From the NCBI RefSeq assembly GCF_041415945.1, contig NZ_JBGCUS010000001.1:2914001-2978000 (forward strand): a stretch of 64,000 nucleotides of DNA, in the 5' to 3' direction. Shown here one piece after another: positions 55,618 through 64,000 of the stretch. The DNA is from Ancylobacter sp. IITR112 (GTDB lineage Bacteria > Pseudomonadota > Alphaproteobacteria > Rhizobiales > Xanthobacteraceae). Under the pieces are notes generated by a model. The model searched no databases and was not told the DNA's origin. It worked only from the letters and a program-made list of their open reading frames with translations. Each line of letters starts with the position of its first letter. Within the stretch, counting starts at the first letter, position 1. Position numbers and translations under genes: made by a program.

Positions 55618-57381
55618 ATGGCCAAGATGCGTGCCGTCGATGCGGCGATCCGGATTCTCGCAATGGAAGGCGTCACCACCGCCTTCGGCGTGCCCGGTGC
55701 CGCGATCAATCCGCTCTATTCCGCGATGCGCGCCTATGGCCAGACGCGCCACATTCTGGCCCGCCATGTCGAGGCCGCCTCGCACATGGCGGAAGGCTAC
55801 ACCCGCGCCAAGGCCGGCAATATCGGCGTGTGCATCGGCACATCCGGCCCCGCCGGCACCGACATGATCACCGGCCTCTATTCGGCTTCCGCCGATTCGA
55901 TCCCGATCCTGTGCATCACCGGCCAGGCGCCGCGCGCGCGCCTCTATAAGGAAGACTTCCAGGCGGTGGATATCGAATCCATCGCCAAGCCGGTCGCCAA
56001 ATGGGCTGTTATGGTCCGCGAGCCGGCGCTGGTGCCGATGGTGTTCCAGCAGGCCTTCCACGTCATGCGCTCCGGCCGTCCCGGCCCGGTGCTGATCGAC
56101 CTGCCGATCGACGTGCAGCTCGCCGAGATCGAGTTCGACGAAGAGACCTACGCCCCGCTCGATGTCTACAAGCCCAAGGCGACGCGCAAGCAGGCCGAGA
56201 AGGCGCTTGCCATGCTGAACGAGGCGGAGCGCCCGCTCATCGTCTCCGGCGGCGGCATCATCAATGCGGACGCTTCCGACAAGCTGGTCGAATTCGCCGA
56301 GCTGACCGGCGTGCCGGTCATCCCGACCCTGATGGGCTGGGGCACCATTCCCGACGATCACGATTTGATGGCCGGCATGTGCGGCCTGCAGACCTCGCAC
56401 CGCTACGGCAATGCCAACATGCTGGCGTCGGACTTCGTGTTCGGCATCGGCAATCGCTGGGCGAACCGCCACACCGGCTCGGTCGATGTCTACACCAAGG
56501 GCCGCACGTTCATTCACGTCGATATCGAGCCGACCCAGATCGGCCGCGTCTTCGGGCCGGATCTCGGCATCGTCTCCGATGCCGGCGCGGCGCTCGACCT
56601 CTTCATCGAGGTGGCGAAGGAATACAAGGCCGCCGGCAAGCTGAAGGATCGCTCCGCCTGGGCCAAGGAATGCCTCGACCGCAAGAAGACCATGCTGCGC
56701 AAGACGCATTTCGACAACGTGCCGCTGAAGCCGCAGCGCGTCTATGAGGAGATGAACGAGGCGTTCGGCCGCGACACGCGCTACGTCTCCACCATCGGCC
56801 TCAGCCAGATCGCCGGCGCGCAGATGCTGCACGTCTACAAGCCGCGCAACTGGATCAATTGCGGCCAGGCCGGCCCGCTCGGCTGGACCCTGCCAGCGGC
56901 GCTCGGCGTGCGCGCGGCGGACCCGGATGCGGAAATCGTGGCGCTCTCGGGCGACTATGACTTCCAGTTCCTCATCGAGGAACTCGCCGTCGGCGCCCAG
57001 CACAAGCTGCCCTACATCCATGTGGTGGTGAACAACTCCTATCTCGGGCTGATCCGTCAGGCGCAGCGCGGCTTCAACATGGACTTCGAGGTCTCGCTCG
57101 CCTTCGACAACATCAATGCCGACGAGAATGCCGGCTATGGTGTCGACCATGTCGCGGTGGCGGAAGGCCTCGGCTGCAAGGCGGTGCGCGTCTCCTCGCC
57201 GAACGAGTTCAAGGACGCCTTCGTCAAGGCCAAGGCGCTGATGCAGGAGCATCAGGTTCCCGTGGTGATGGAGTTCATCCTCGAGCGCGTCACCAACATC
57301 GCCATGGGCACCGAGATCGACGCGGTGAACGAGTTCGAGGAAGTCCTCGACCTGCCGCTCGAAGAGGCCGCCAAGGCGTGA
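55618..57381 (+). CDS. gcl: Glyoxylate carboligase (tartronate-semialdehyde synthase)
   Basis: 587 residues; GAGGAGG before the ATG at 55618. A ThDP- and FAD-containing enzyme: two glyoxylate to tartronate semialdehyde and CO2. The position of the usual ThDP-activating Glu is Val (V51 in ARHVEAASH), the diagnostic and functional oddity of Gcl. The ThDP/Mg motif is [32 protein letters not shown] (start GDYDFQF). It starts the gcl-hyi-glxR operon that turns glyoxylate into glycerate. Confidence 0.97.
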   Translation: MAKMRAVDAAIRILAMEGVTTAFGVPGAAINPLYSAMRAYGQTRHILARHVEAASHMAEGYTRAKAGNIGVCIGTSGPAGTDMITGLYSASADSIPILCITGQAPRARLYKEDFQAVDIESIAKPVAKWAVMVREPALVPMVFQQAFHVMRSGRPGPVLIDLPIDVQLAEIEFDEETYAPLDVYKPKATRKQAEKALAMLNEAERPLIVSGGGIINADASDKLVEFAELTGVPVIPTLMGWGTIPDDHDLMAGMCGLQTSHRYGNANMLASDFVFGIGNRWANRHTGSVDVYTKGRTFIHVDIEPTQIGRVFGPDLGIVSDAGAALDLFIEVAKEYKAAGKLKDRSAWAKECLDRKKTMLRKTHFDNVPLKPQRVYEEMNEAFGRDTRYVSTIGLSQIAGAQMLHVYKPRNWINCGQAGPLGWTLPAALGVRAADPDAEIVALSGDYDFQFLIEELAVGAQHKLPYIHVVVNNSYLGLIRQAQRGFNMDFEVSLAFDNINADENAGYGVDHVAVAEGLGCKAVRVSSPNEFKDAFVKAKALMQEHQVPVVMEFILERVTNIAMGTEIDAVNEFEEVLDLPLEEAAKA

Positions 57382-57558
57382 TCGGCCGGGCGCCGGGCGG
57401 CAGCACCGCCCGCGCCCTTCTCACCTCCGGCGGGAGCCCGGCGCCTCCGCCCGGTGCGCCTTCATGCCATCGACGGCAAGGGCGCCCATAAAGCTAACGG
57501 CACGCCGCCGCCCGGCGCGTGCCAAAGCCCCAGAAACGTCCTGCCCCAGGAGCGGTCC

Positions 57559-58344
57559 ATGCCCCGTTTTGCCGCCAATCTCACCATGCTGTTCAACGAG
57601 GTGCCCTTCCTCGATCGTTTCGAGAAGGCCGCCGCCGCCGGTTTCACCGGCGTTGAGTACCTGTTCCCCTATGACTTCGCGGTCGAGGAACTGGTCGCCA
57701 AGCTCAAGGCCAACAATCTCAAGCAGGTTCTGCACAATCTCCCCGCCGGCAATTGGGGCGCGGGTGAGCGCGGCATCGCCATCCTGCCCGAGCGCGTGGA
57801 CGAGTTCCGCGCCGGCGTCGACAAGGCGATCGAATACGCCACGGCGCTCGGCTGCCCGCAGGTCAACATCCTCGCCGGCATCGTGCCCGCGGGCGCCGAC
57901 CGCGAGCTGCTGCACAACACCTTCGTGAACAACCTCAAATTCGCCGCGCCGAAGATCAAGGAAGCCGGCCTCAAGCTGCTGATCGAGCCGATCAACACCC
58001 GCGACATTCCCGGCTTCTTCCTGAACTACACCAAGCAGGCGAAGGCGATCATCGAAGAGGTCGGTTCCGACAACCTCTTCATCCAGTACGACATCTACCA
58101 CATGCAGATCATGGAGGGCGATCTCGCCCGCACCATCGAGGCGAACCTCGCCCAGATCGCGCATATCCAGCTTGCCGACAATCCCGGCCGCAACGAGCCC
58201 GGCACCGGCGAGATCAACTACCCCTTCCTGTTCCGCCATCTCGACGCCATCGGCTATGAGGGCTGGGTCGGCTGCGAATACAAGCCGAAGGGCGACACGG
58301 CGGCCGGCCTCGGCTGGCTGAAGGAACTCACCGGCGCGGCGTGA
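57559..58344 (+). CDS. hyi: Hydroxypyruvate isomerase
   Basis: 261 residues; CAGGAG before the ATG at 57559. TIM-barrel xylose-isomerase-like protein that interconverts hydroxypyruvate and tartronate semialdehyde. Features: FAANLTMLFNEVPFLDRFEKAAAAGFTGVEYLFPYD, metal ligands in IEPINTRDIPGFFLN, QYDIYHMQIMEGD and GCEYKPKGDT. Normal length and position between gcl and glxR. Confidence 0.95.
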   Translation: MPRFAANLTMLFNEVPFLDRFEKAAAAGFTGVEYLFPYDFAVEELVAKLKANNLKQVLHNLPAGNWGAGERGIAILPERVDEFRAGVDKAIEYATALGCPQVNILAGIVPAGADRELLHNTFVNNLKFAAPKIKEAGLKLLIEPINTRDIPGFFLNYTKQAKAIIEEVGSDNLFIQYDIYHMQIMEGDLARTIEANLAQIAHIQLADNPGRNEPGTGEINYPFLFRHLDAIGYEGWVGCEYKPKGDTAAGLGWLKELTGAA

Positions 58345-58392
58345 GGCCGGCTTGGTCAAGAAACGAACGTCTAGGAAAACGAGGATAAGACG

Positions 58393-59283
58393 ATGGCGAA
58401 TGTTGGATTTGTCGGTCTCGGCATCATGGGCGCGCCCATGGCCGGTCATCTCATCGACGCCGGCCACACGCTCTATCTCTACGACATCAAGCCGGTTCCG
58501 GCGGAGCTGACCGGCAAGGGCGGCGTCGCCTGCGCCACCGGCACGGAAGTGGCGAAGAACGCCGACATCATCATCACCATGGTGCCGGACACCCCGCATG
58601 TGGCCGCCGCCCTGTTCGGCGAGAACGGCATCGCCGCCGGCCTCACCCCCGGCAAGATCGTCGTCGACATGTCCTCGATCGCCCCGGTCGAGACCAAGGA
58701 GTTCGCCAAGAAGATCAACGAGCTCGGCTGCGACTATCTCGACGCCCCGGTCTCGGGCGGCGAAGTCGGCGCCAAGGCGGCCTCGCTCACCATCATGGTC
58801 GGCGGCCCGGAGAAGGCGTTCGAGACGGTGAAGCCGCTCTTCGAGAAGATGGGCAAGAACATCACCCTCGTCGGCGGCAATGGCGACGGCCAGACCACCA
58901 AGGTGGCGAACCAGATCATCGTCGCGCTGAACATCCTCGCCGTCGGCGAAGCGCTGCTGTTCGCTTCCAAGGCGGGTGCGGACCCGGCCAAGGTGCGCCA
59001 GGCGCTGATGGGCGGCTTCGCCAATTCGCGCATTCTGGAAGTCCATGGCGAGCGGATGATCAACCGCACCTTCAACCCGGGCTTCCGCATCGAACTGCAC
59101 CAGAAGGACCTGAACCTGGCGCTGAACGGCGCCCGGCAGATGCAGATGTCGCTGCCCTCGACCGCCGTGGCGCAGCAGCTTTTCAGCGCCTGCGCCGCCA
59201 ATGGCGGCTCGGCCTGGGATCACTCGGCCCTCGTCAAGGCGCTGGAAATCCTCGCAAATCACACGGTCGCGCCGGACGCCTGA
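58393..59283 (+). CDS. glxR: 2-hydroxy-3-oxopropionate (tartronate semialdehyde) reductase
   Basis: 296 residues. Beta-hydroxyacid dehydrogenase: NAD-binding VGFVGLGIMGAPMAGHL, substrate-binding DAPVSGGEVGA, and catalytic Lys in GQTTKVANQIIVALN. It reduces tartronate semialdehyde to D-glycerate. It ends the gcl operon and is followed by a strong terminator. Confidence 0.95.
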   Translation: MANVGFVGLGIMGAPMAGHLIDAGHTLYLYDIKPVPAELTGKGGVACATGTEVAKNADIIITMVPDTPHVAAALFGENGIAAGLTPGKIVVDMSSIAPVETKEFAKKINELGCDYLDAPVSGGEVGAKAASLTIMVGGPEKAFETVKPLFEKMGKNITLVGGNGDGQTTKVANQIIVALNILAVGEALLFASKAGADPAKVRQALMGGFANSRILEVHGERMINRTFNPGFRIELHQKDLNLALNGARQMQMSLPSTAVAQQLFSACAANGGSAWDHSALVKALEILANHTVAPDA

Positions 59284-59313
59284 CCTTATCTGCATTCATA
59301 ATTAGAAACGACT

Positions 59314-59346
59314 TTCGGGGGCGCTTGGCGCCCCCGAACTGTTTTT
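59314..59346 (+). terminator. Rho-independent terminator of gcl-hyi-glxR
   Basis: Perfect 11-bp stem TTCGGGGGCGC / GCGCCCCCGAA with loop TTG, followed by CTGTTTTTG, 31 bases after the glxR stop. Confidence 0.9.
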
Positions 59347-59587
59347 GCCGAGAAAAGTAAGCATTGCTGTCCGGCCAGTGGAACGCGACGTCCCGCGCCG
59401 TCTTTTGCGTATTCATTCAGACAATTGTTCTGGCCTATACACCGTGGACAAGCCGGTCCTTCGCGAAGTAACTTAAGCGACACGTCGCAAACACGCCCCG
59501 CCAGGAAACGCGAAGCGGCTAAACATGCGCGACGTTTTATCACGCCCGTGCCTTCGCTCTTGACTAGGGGCTCATTGCACCTAATCA

Positions 59588-59605
59588 TGGCATACAAAAT
59601 ACCAA
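59588..59605 (-). promoter_or_regulatory. GGTAT-heptad operator before the panE-FAH-sucCD unit
   Basis: Read on the minus strand it is TTGGTATTTTGTATGCCA, 17 of 18 identical to the site before gntR2 (48408-48425). It ends 47 bases before the panE start codon and lies just downstream of a TTGACT hexamer. Identity at this level in two distant promoters is unlikely by chance and suggests shared control. Confidence 0.6.
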
Positions 59606-59652
59606 ACAAGTCCGGGCGCCGCGGGGGCAGCCTGGACATAGGAGGGAGTCCC

Positions 59653-60630
59653 ATGAAGGTCTGCATCTATGGTGCCGGCGCGATCGGCGGTTATGTTGGC
59701 GTCCAGCTCAAGCGGGCGGGCGTCGATGTCAGCCTCGTTGCCCGTGGCGCCCATCTCGAGGCCATGAAGAAGAACGGCCTCAAGCTGCTCATCGACGGCG
59801 AAGAGCGTGTCGAGCACATTCCCTGCTCCGACAATCCGGCCGAACTCGGCCCGCAGGACTATGTCATCGTCGCGCTGAAGGCCCATTCGGTGCCGGGCGT
59901 CGTTGACGCCATGCAGCCGCTGCTGGGCAACGACACCGCCGTGGTCACCGCCGTCAACGGCGTGCCCTACTGGTACTACTACAAGCATGGCGATCAGCTC
60001 GAGAACAAGACGCTGGAAAGCGTCGATCCCGGCGGCAAGCAGTGGAACGGCCTGCGCCCCGAGCGCGCCATTGGCTGCATCGTCTATCCCGCGACCGAAG
60101 TGGTCGAGCCAGGCGTGATCAAGCACGTCTATGGCGACAAGTTCCCGCTGGGCGAACCCTCCGGCGAGATCACCGACCGCGCCACCAAGCTCTCGGAAGC
60201 CTTCGCCGCCGGCGGCATGCGCGCGCCCGTCCTGCCCAACATCCGCGACGAGCTGTGGCTGAAGCTGTGGGGCAATCTCTGCTTCAACCCGATCAGCGCC
60301 CTCACCCATGCGACGCTGGACGTGATCGCCTCCGATCCCGGCACCCGCGCGGTGGCCAAGGCGATGATGCTGGAAGCGCAGGAAATCGCCGTCCAGTCGG
60401 GCGTCAATTTCCGTGTCGGCGTGGAGCGCCGCATTGACGGCGCCGGCGCCGTCGGCGCGCACAAGACCTCCATGCTGCAGGATCTCGAACGCTCCCGCGC
60501 CATGGAAATCGACGCGCTCGTCACCGTGGTGCAGGAAATGGGCCGCCTTGCCGGCATTCCGACCCCGACCATCGACGTTGTGCTCTCGCTGGTCCGCCAG
60601 CGCGCGCAGATCGCCGGCCTGTACAACTGA
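59653..60630 (+). CDS. panE2: PanE-like ketopantoate reductase family protein, probable oxalyl-CoA reductase
   Basis: 325 residues; GGAGGGAG before the ATG at 59653. Family features: NAD(P) site CIYGAGAIGGYVGVQL, catalytic Lys in ELWLKLWGNLCFNPISALT, and Glu in ERSRAMEIDAL. By family it is a 2-dehydropantoate 2-reductase. In Methylobacterium extorquens AM1 a PanE paralogue (panE2) reduces oxalyl-CoA to glyoxylate during oxalate assimilation. Here it stands beside oxc/frc/gcl and shares their operator, so that role is the better inference. Ordinary pantothenate synthesis remains possible. Confidence 0.8.
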   Translation: MKVCIYGAGAIGGYVGVQLKRAGVDVSLVARGAHLEAMKKNGLKLLIDGEERVEHIPCSDNPAELGPQDYVIVALKAHSVPGVVDAMQPLLGNDTAVVTAVNGVPYWYYYKHGDQLENKTLESVDPGGKQWNGLRPERAIGCIVYPATEVVEPGVIKHVYGDKFPLGEPSGEITDRATKLSEAFAAGGMRAPVLPNIRDELWLKLWGNLCFNPISALTHATLDVIASDPGTRAVAKAMMLEAQEIAVQSGVNFRVGVERRIDGAGAVGAHKTSMLQDLERSRAMEIDALVTVVQEMGRLAGIPTPTIDVVLSLVRQRAQIAGLYN

Positions 60631-60642
60631 GTTCGGCGGACA

Positions 60643-61416
60643 ATGGCACACTGGGTTCGTTACCAGCGCTCGGGCGCGGCCGGCTTCGGCACGCTCGAGG
60701 GCGACACCATCACTGTACACAGCGGCGACATGTTCAATGGCGCCACGCCGACCGGGGAGCGCATCGCGCTCTCCGAGGTCGAGCTCCTCGCCCCGACGGA
60801 GCCGACCAAGATCATCGCGCTGTGGAACAATTTCCATGCCCTGGCGGCGAAGCTGAATTCGCCGGTTCCGGCCGATCCGCTTTACCTGCTGAAAGCCGGT
60901 TCCTGCCTCACCAGCCCCGGCGCCACCGTGCACCGGCCGGCCTCCTATGACGGCAAGGTCGTCTATGAAGGCGAACTCGGCATCGTCATCGGCAAGAAGG
61001 CGACCGCCGTTTCCGAGGACGAGGCCGATGGCTACATCTTCGGCTATACCTGCGTGAACGACATCACCGCGGCCGACATCATCAACAAGGACGCCACCTT
61101 CGCCCAATGGGTGCGGGCCAAGAGCTTCGACGGCTTCGGTCCGTTCGGGCCGGTGGTGGCGACCGATGTCGATCCCGCCAGCCTCGTCGTGCGCACCGTG
61201 CTCAATGGCGACGAGCGCCAGCGCTACCCGATCAGCGACATGGTGTTCTCGGCCCGCCAGTTGGTGAGCCGCATTTCGCACGACATGACACTGAACCCCG
61301 GCGACGTCATCTGCTGCGGCACGTCGGTCGGCGTCGGTGTGATGAAGGCCCCGACCAACACGGTGGAAATCGTGATCGAGGGCATCGGGACGCTGACCAA
61401 CACCTTCGTGCAGTAA
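60643..61416 (+). CDS. Fumarylacetoacetate hydrolase (FAH) family protein
   Basis: 257 residues, 12 bases after the PanE-like gene, so co-transcribed. FAH-fold metal site: VVYEGELGIVIG (Glu pair), NDITAADI (Asp), and the loops KSFDGFGPFGP and GDVICCGTSVGVGVMK. The family includes acylpyruvases, oxaloacetate decarboxylases and 2-hydroxyhepta-2,4-dienedioate isomerases. In an oxalate operon an oxaloacetate or oxalyl-type decarboxylation/hydrolysis is conceivable, but the substrate is unknown. Confidence 0.85.
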   Translation: MAHWVRYQRSGAAGFGTLEGDTITVHSGDMFNGATPTGERIALSEVELLAPTEPTKIIALWNNFHALAAKLNSPVPADPLYLLKAGSCLTSPGATVHRPASYDGKVVYEGELGIVIGKKATAVSEDEADGYIFGYTCVNDITAADIINKDATFAQWVRAKSFDGFGPFGPVVATDVDPASLVVRTVLNGDERQRYPISDMVFSARQLVSRISHDMTLNPGDVICCGTSVGVGVMKAPTNTVEIVIEGIGTLTNTFVQ

Positions 61417-61548
61417 CGGCATAGGGTGTCTGCGTTTCGGCGCAGTAGCGTCTTGGCGCGTGTGCGCCTATAGGGAAATAGGATACGCCAATCGACGGGA
61501 GGGCCGGGGCGGCTCTCCCGACCGTCCGGTTGTGGAGGAGCGGATTTA

Positions 61549-62747
<1,199 letters not shown>

Positions 62748-62748
<1 letters not shown>

Positions 62749-63644
62749 TGTCGGTCCTCATCAACAAGAACACCAAGATCATCACCCAGGGCTTCACCGG
62801 CAAGAACGGCACCTTCCACTCCGAGCAGGCGATGGCCTATGGCTCGCAGGTGGTCGGCGGCACCTCGCCGGGCAAGGGCGGCTCCACCCATCTCGGCCTG
62901 CCGGTGTTCGACACCGTCGCCGAGGCGCGCGAGAAGACCGGCGCCGATGCCTCGGTCATCTATGTGCCGCCTCCGGGCGCGGCCGATGCCATCTGCGAGG
63001 CGATCGCGGCGGAAATTCCGCTCATCGTCTGCATCACCGAGGGCATTCCGGTGCTCGACATGGTGAAGGTGCGCCGCGCGCTGGACGGCTCCAAGTCCCG
63101 CCTCGTCGGCCCCAACTGCCCCGGCATCGTCACCGCCGGCGAGTGCAAGATCGGCATCATGCCGGCCAACATCTTCAAGAAGGGCTCGGTCGGCGTCGTC
63201 TCGCGCTCGGGCACGCTGACCTATGAGGCGGTGTTCCAGACCTCGCAGGAAGGCCTCGGCCAGACCACCGCCGTCGGCATTGGCGGCGACCCGGTCAAGG
63301 GTACCGAGTTCATCGACGTGCTGGAGCTGTTCCTGGCCGACGACGCCACCGAATCCATCGTCATGATCGGCGAGATCGGTGGCTCGGCGGAAGAGGAAGC
63401 GGCGCAGTTCCTCAAGGACGAGGCCAAGCGCGGCCGCAAGAAGCCGATGGTCGGCTTCATCGCCGGCCGCACCGCCCCTCCCGGCCGCCGCATGGGCCAT
63501 GCCGGCGCCATCATCTCCGGCGGCAAGGGCGGCGCCGAGGACAAGATCGCGGCGATGGAAGAGGCCGGCATCGTGGTCTCCCCCTCCCCCGCGCGGCTCG
63601 GAAAGACGCTGGTCGAGGTGCTCAAGGGCCGCGCCGCCGCCTGA
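62748..63644 (+). CDS. sucD: Succinyl-CoA synthetase alpha subunit (or related acid-CoA ligase)
   Basis: 298 residues; ATG shares its A with the sucC stop. CoA-binding Rossmann domain ([35 protein letters not shown]) and ligase domain with the phosphohistidine in [14 protein letters not shown]. It forms the heterodimer with SucC. Last gene of the unit before a strong terminator, so sucAB are not co-transcribed here. Confidence 0.94.
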
Positions 63645-63676
63645 TCCGGCACGCGCCGCCTCACGAGCGACAAAGC

Positions 63677-63707
63677 AAAACCCCGCGGCGCCGCCGCGGG
63701 GTTTTTT
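63677..63707 (+). terminator. Rho-independent terminator after sucD
   Basis: Perfect 13-bp stem AAAACCCCGCGGC / GCCGCGGGGTTTT with a three-base loop, running into six T residues. Confidence 0.95.
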
Positions 63708-63710
63708 GCA

Positions 63711-63839
63711 TCACGCCGGGAAGCACTCCGGCGCCATGCCCGCCGTCTCCTCCTCGCCCAGCAATTCGACGATCAGGATCGTCATCCAGGCATGGACGAG
63801 GATGAGCAGCGGCAGGAGGGGATAGACCGACTGAAACAT
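63711..63839 (-). CDS. 42-residue single-span membrane protein (small ORF)
   Basis: Starts at an ATG with GGAG eight bases upstream on the minus strand. Sequence features: a hydrophobic span of about 22 residues near the N-terminus ([21 protein letters not shown]), then an acidic segment LLGEEET and a Cys near the end. The oxalate-regulon-type operator at 63897-63914 lies 57 bases before its start. No family recognised. Because the ORF is short the call rests on the ribosome site, the membrane span and the promoter. Confidence 0.5.
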   Translation of the reverse strand: MFQSVYPLLPLLILVHAWMTILIVELLGEEETAGMAPECFPA

Positions 63840-63896
63840 GCGCCGACTCCGATCGCGTCTCTGTTGCGATGCAACATACGCGACCGCGCATTGCTC

Positions 63897-63914
63897 TGGT
63901 ATACCACATACCAG
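63897..63914 (-). promoter_or_regulatory. GGTAT-heptad operator with perfect TGGTATACCA palindrome
   Basis: Read on the minus strand CTGGTATGTGGTATACCA, 15 of 18 identical to the site before gntR2, with a third heptad unit (GGTATC) just outside. The core TGGTATACCA (63897-63906) is a perfect palindrome. It lies between the 42-residue ORF and the partial rightward gene, so it may serve both. Confidence 0.55.
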
Positions 63915-63936
63915 ATACCGCCCTTGCGCCGGACGC

Positions 63937-64000
63937 ATGACAATGACCCACCGGCACCCCGAGACCTCATCCGCGCCCGCATCCGCGCCCGCATCCTGTC
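63937..64000 (+). CDS. Start of an unidentified gene cut by the window edge
   Basis: An ATG at 63937 (another at 63943) opens a frame that stays open to the end of the window: MTMTHRHPETSSAPASAPAS and onward. Low-complexity Ser/Ala/Pro N-terminus, no family recognisable. No clear ribosome site. Supported only by position just downstream of the operator at 63897-63914. Confidence 0.3.
   Translation, partial: MTMTHRHPETSSAPASAPASC

Larger units (their letters stand above)
59284..59652. other. Intergenic region glxR-panE
   Basis: 369 bases without a gene: the glxR terminator, a GCGAC-ac-GTCGC palindrome (59477-59488), a TTGACT hexamer (59561-59566) and the heptad operator (59588-59605) that precedes the panE-sucCD unit. 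Confidence 0.5.

Noticed and set aside
59581..61422. A 613-codon open frame antisense to panE2 and the FAH gene
   Set aside because: It crosses two well-supported genes and has no recognisable motifs.

Overview
The window is a very GC-rich piece of an alphaproteobacterial chromosome. The family mix points to Hyphomicrobiales, most likely Xanthobacteraceae (Starkeya, Ancylobacter or Xanthobacter type). The pointers are a sox thiosulfate-oxidation cluster with soxF, rhizobial-type SucCD, oxalate degradation genes, and REP-like repeats built on CATCCCGG / CCGGGAT. This placement is inference; there is no rRNA in the window.

Left part (1-8,600): the end of a sox cluster (soxB fragment, soxC, short monohaem soxD, a Tat-exported DsrE-like protein, soxF), then asd, a DUF1007 plus NicO nickel/cobalt exporter pair, and an acetoacetate decarboxylase. 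A perfect ATTC-N8-GAAT site precedes soxC and matches the operator of persulfide-sensing ArsR-type repressors. 8,600-12,100 is one large autotransporter. 12,270-17,500 is a minus-strand zinc operon (His-rich membrane protein, znuC, znuB, znuA, a CobW-type GTPase, a WD40 protein) headed by a pair of inverted-repeat boxes. ppa follows with its terminator.

18,380-28,500 is a probable catabolic island for a small nitrogen compound: Ldh-type dehydrogenase, creatininase-family amidohydrolase, RidA-like protein, a divergent NMT1-type ABC transporter, a cytosine-deaminase-like amidohydrolase, an FAD oxidase, an NAD(P)H oxidoreductase, a MarR regulator and a 2-hydroxyacid dehydrogenase. 28,500-31,650 holds a double Inh-type inhibitor and two glycan-related genes with an AT-rich patch and dispersed repeats. 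31,680-43,400 is mostly housekeeping: radC, map, a double GNAT, an aminotransferase, an SDR, KDG kinase, a CDF transporter, a lytic transglycosylase, a TPP riboswitch with thiC, and a Nudix hydrolase.

43,480-63,950 is the most striking region, an extended oxalate/glyoxylate gene set. It has two OxlT-like oxalate:formate antiporters, two FCD-type GntR regulators, oxalyl-CoA decarboxylase (oxc), two formyl-CoA:oxalate CoA-transferases (frc), and an IclR regulator divergent from gcl-hyi-glxR, which turn glyoxylate into glycerate. A panE-like reductase (probable oxalyl-CoA reductase), an FAH hydrolase and sucCD follow. An 18-bp operator (TTGGTATTTGGTATGCCA and relatives, two GGTAT heptads ending in a palindrome) lies 44-57 bp before gntR2/oxc, before the panE-sucCD unit and before a 42-residue membrane ORF. 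It ties these units into one proposed regulon. In this model oxalate enters by OxlT and is activated by Frc. Oxalyl-CoA is then either decarboxylated by Oxc for energy or reduced to glyoxylate by the PanE-like enzyme, and glyoxylate is assimilated by Gcl, Hyi and GlxR.
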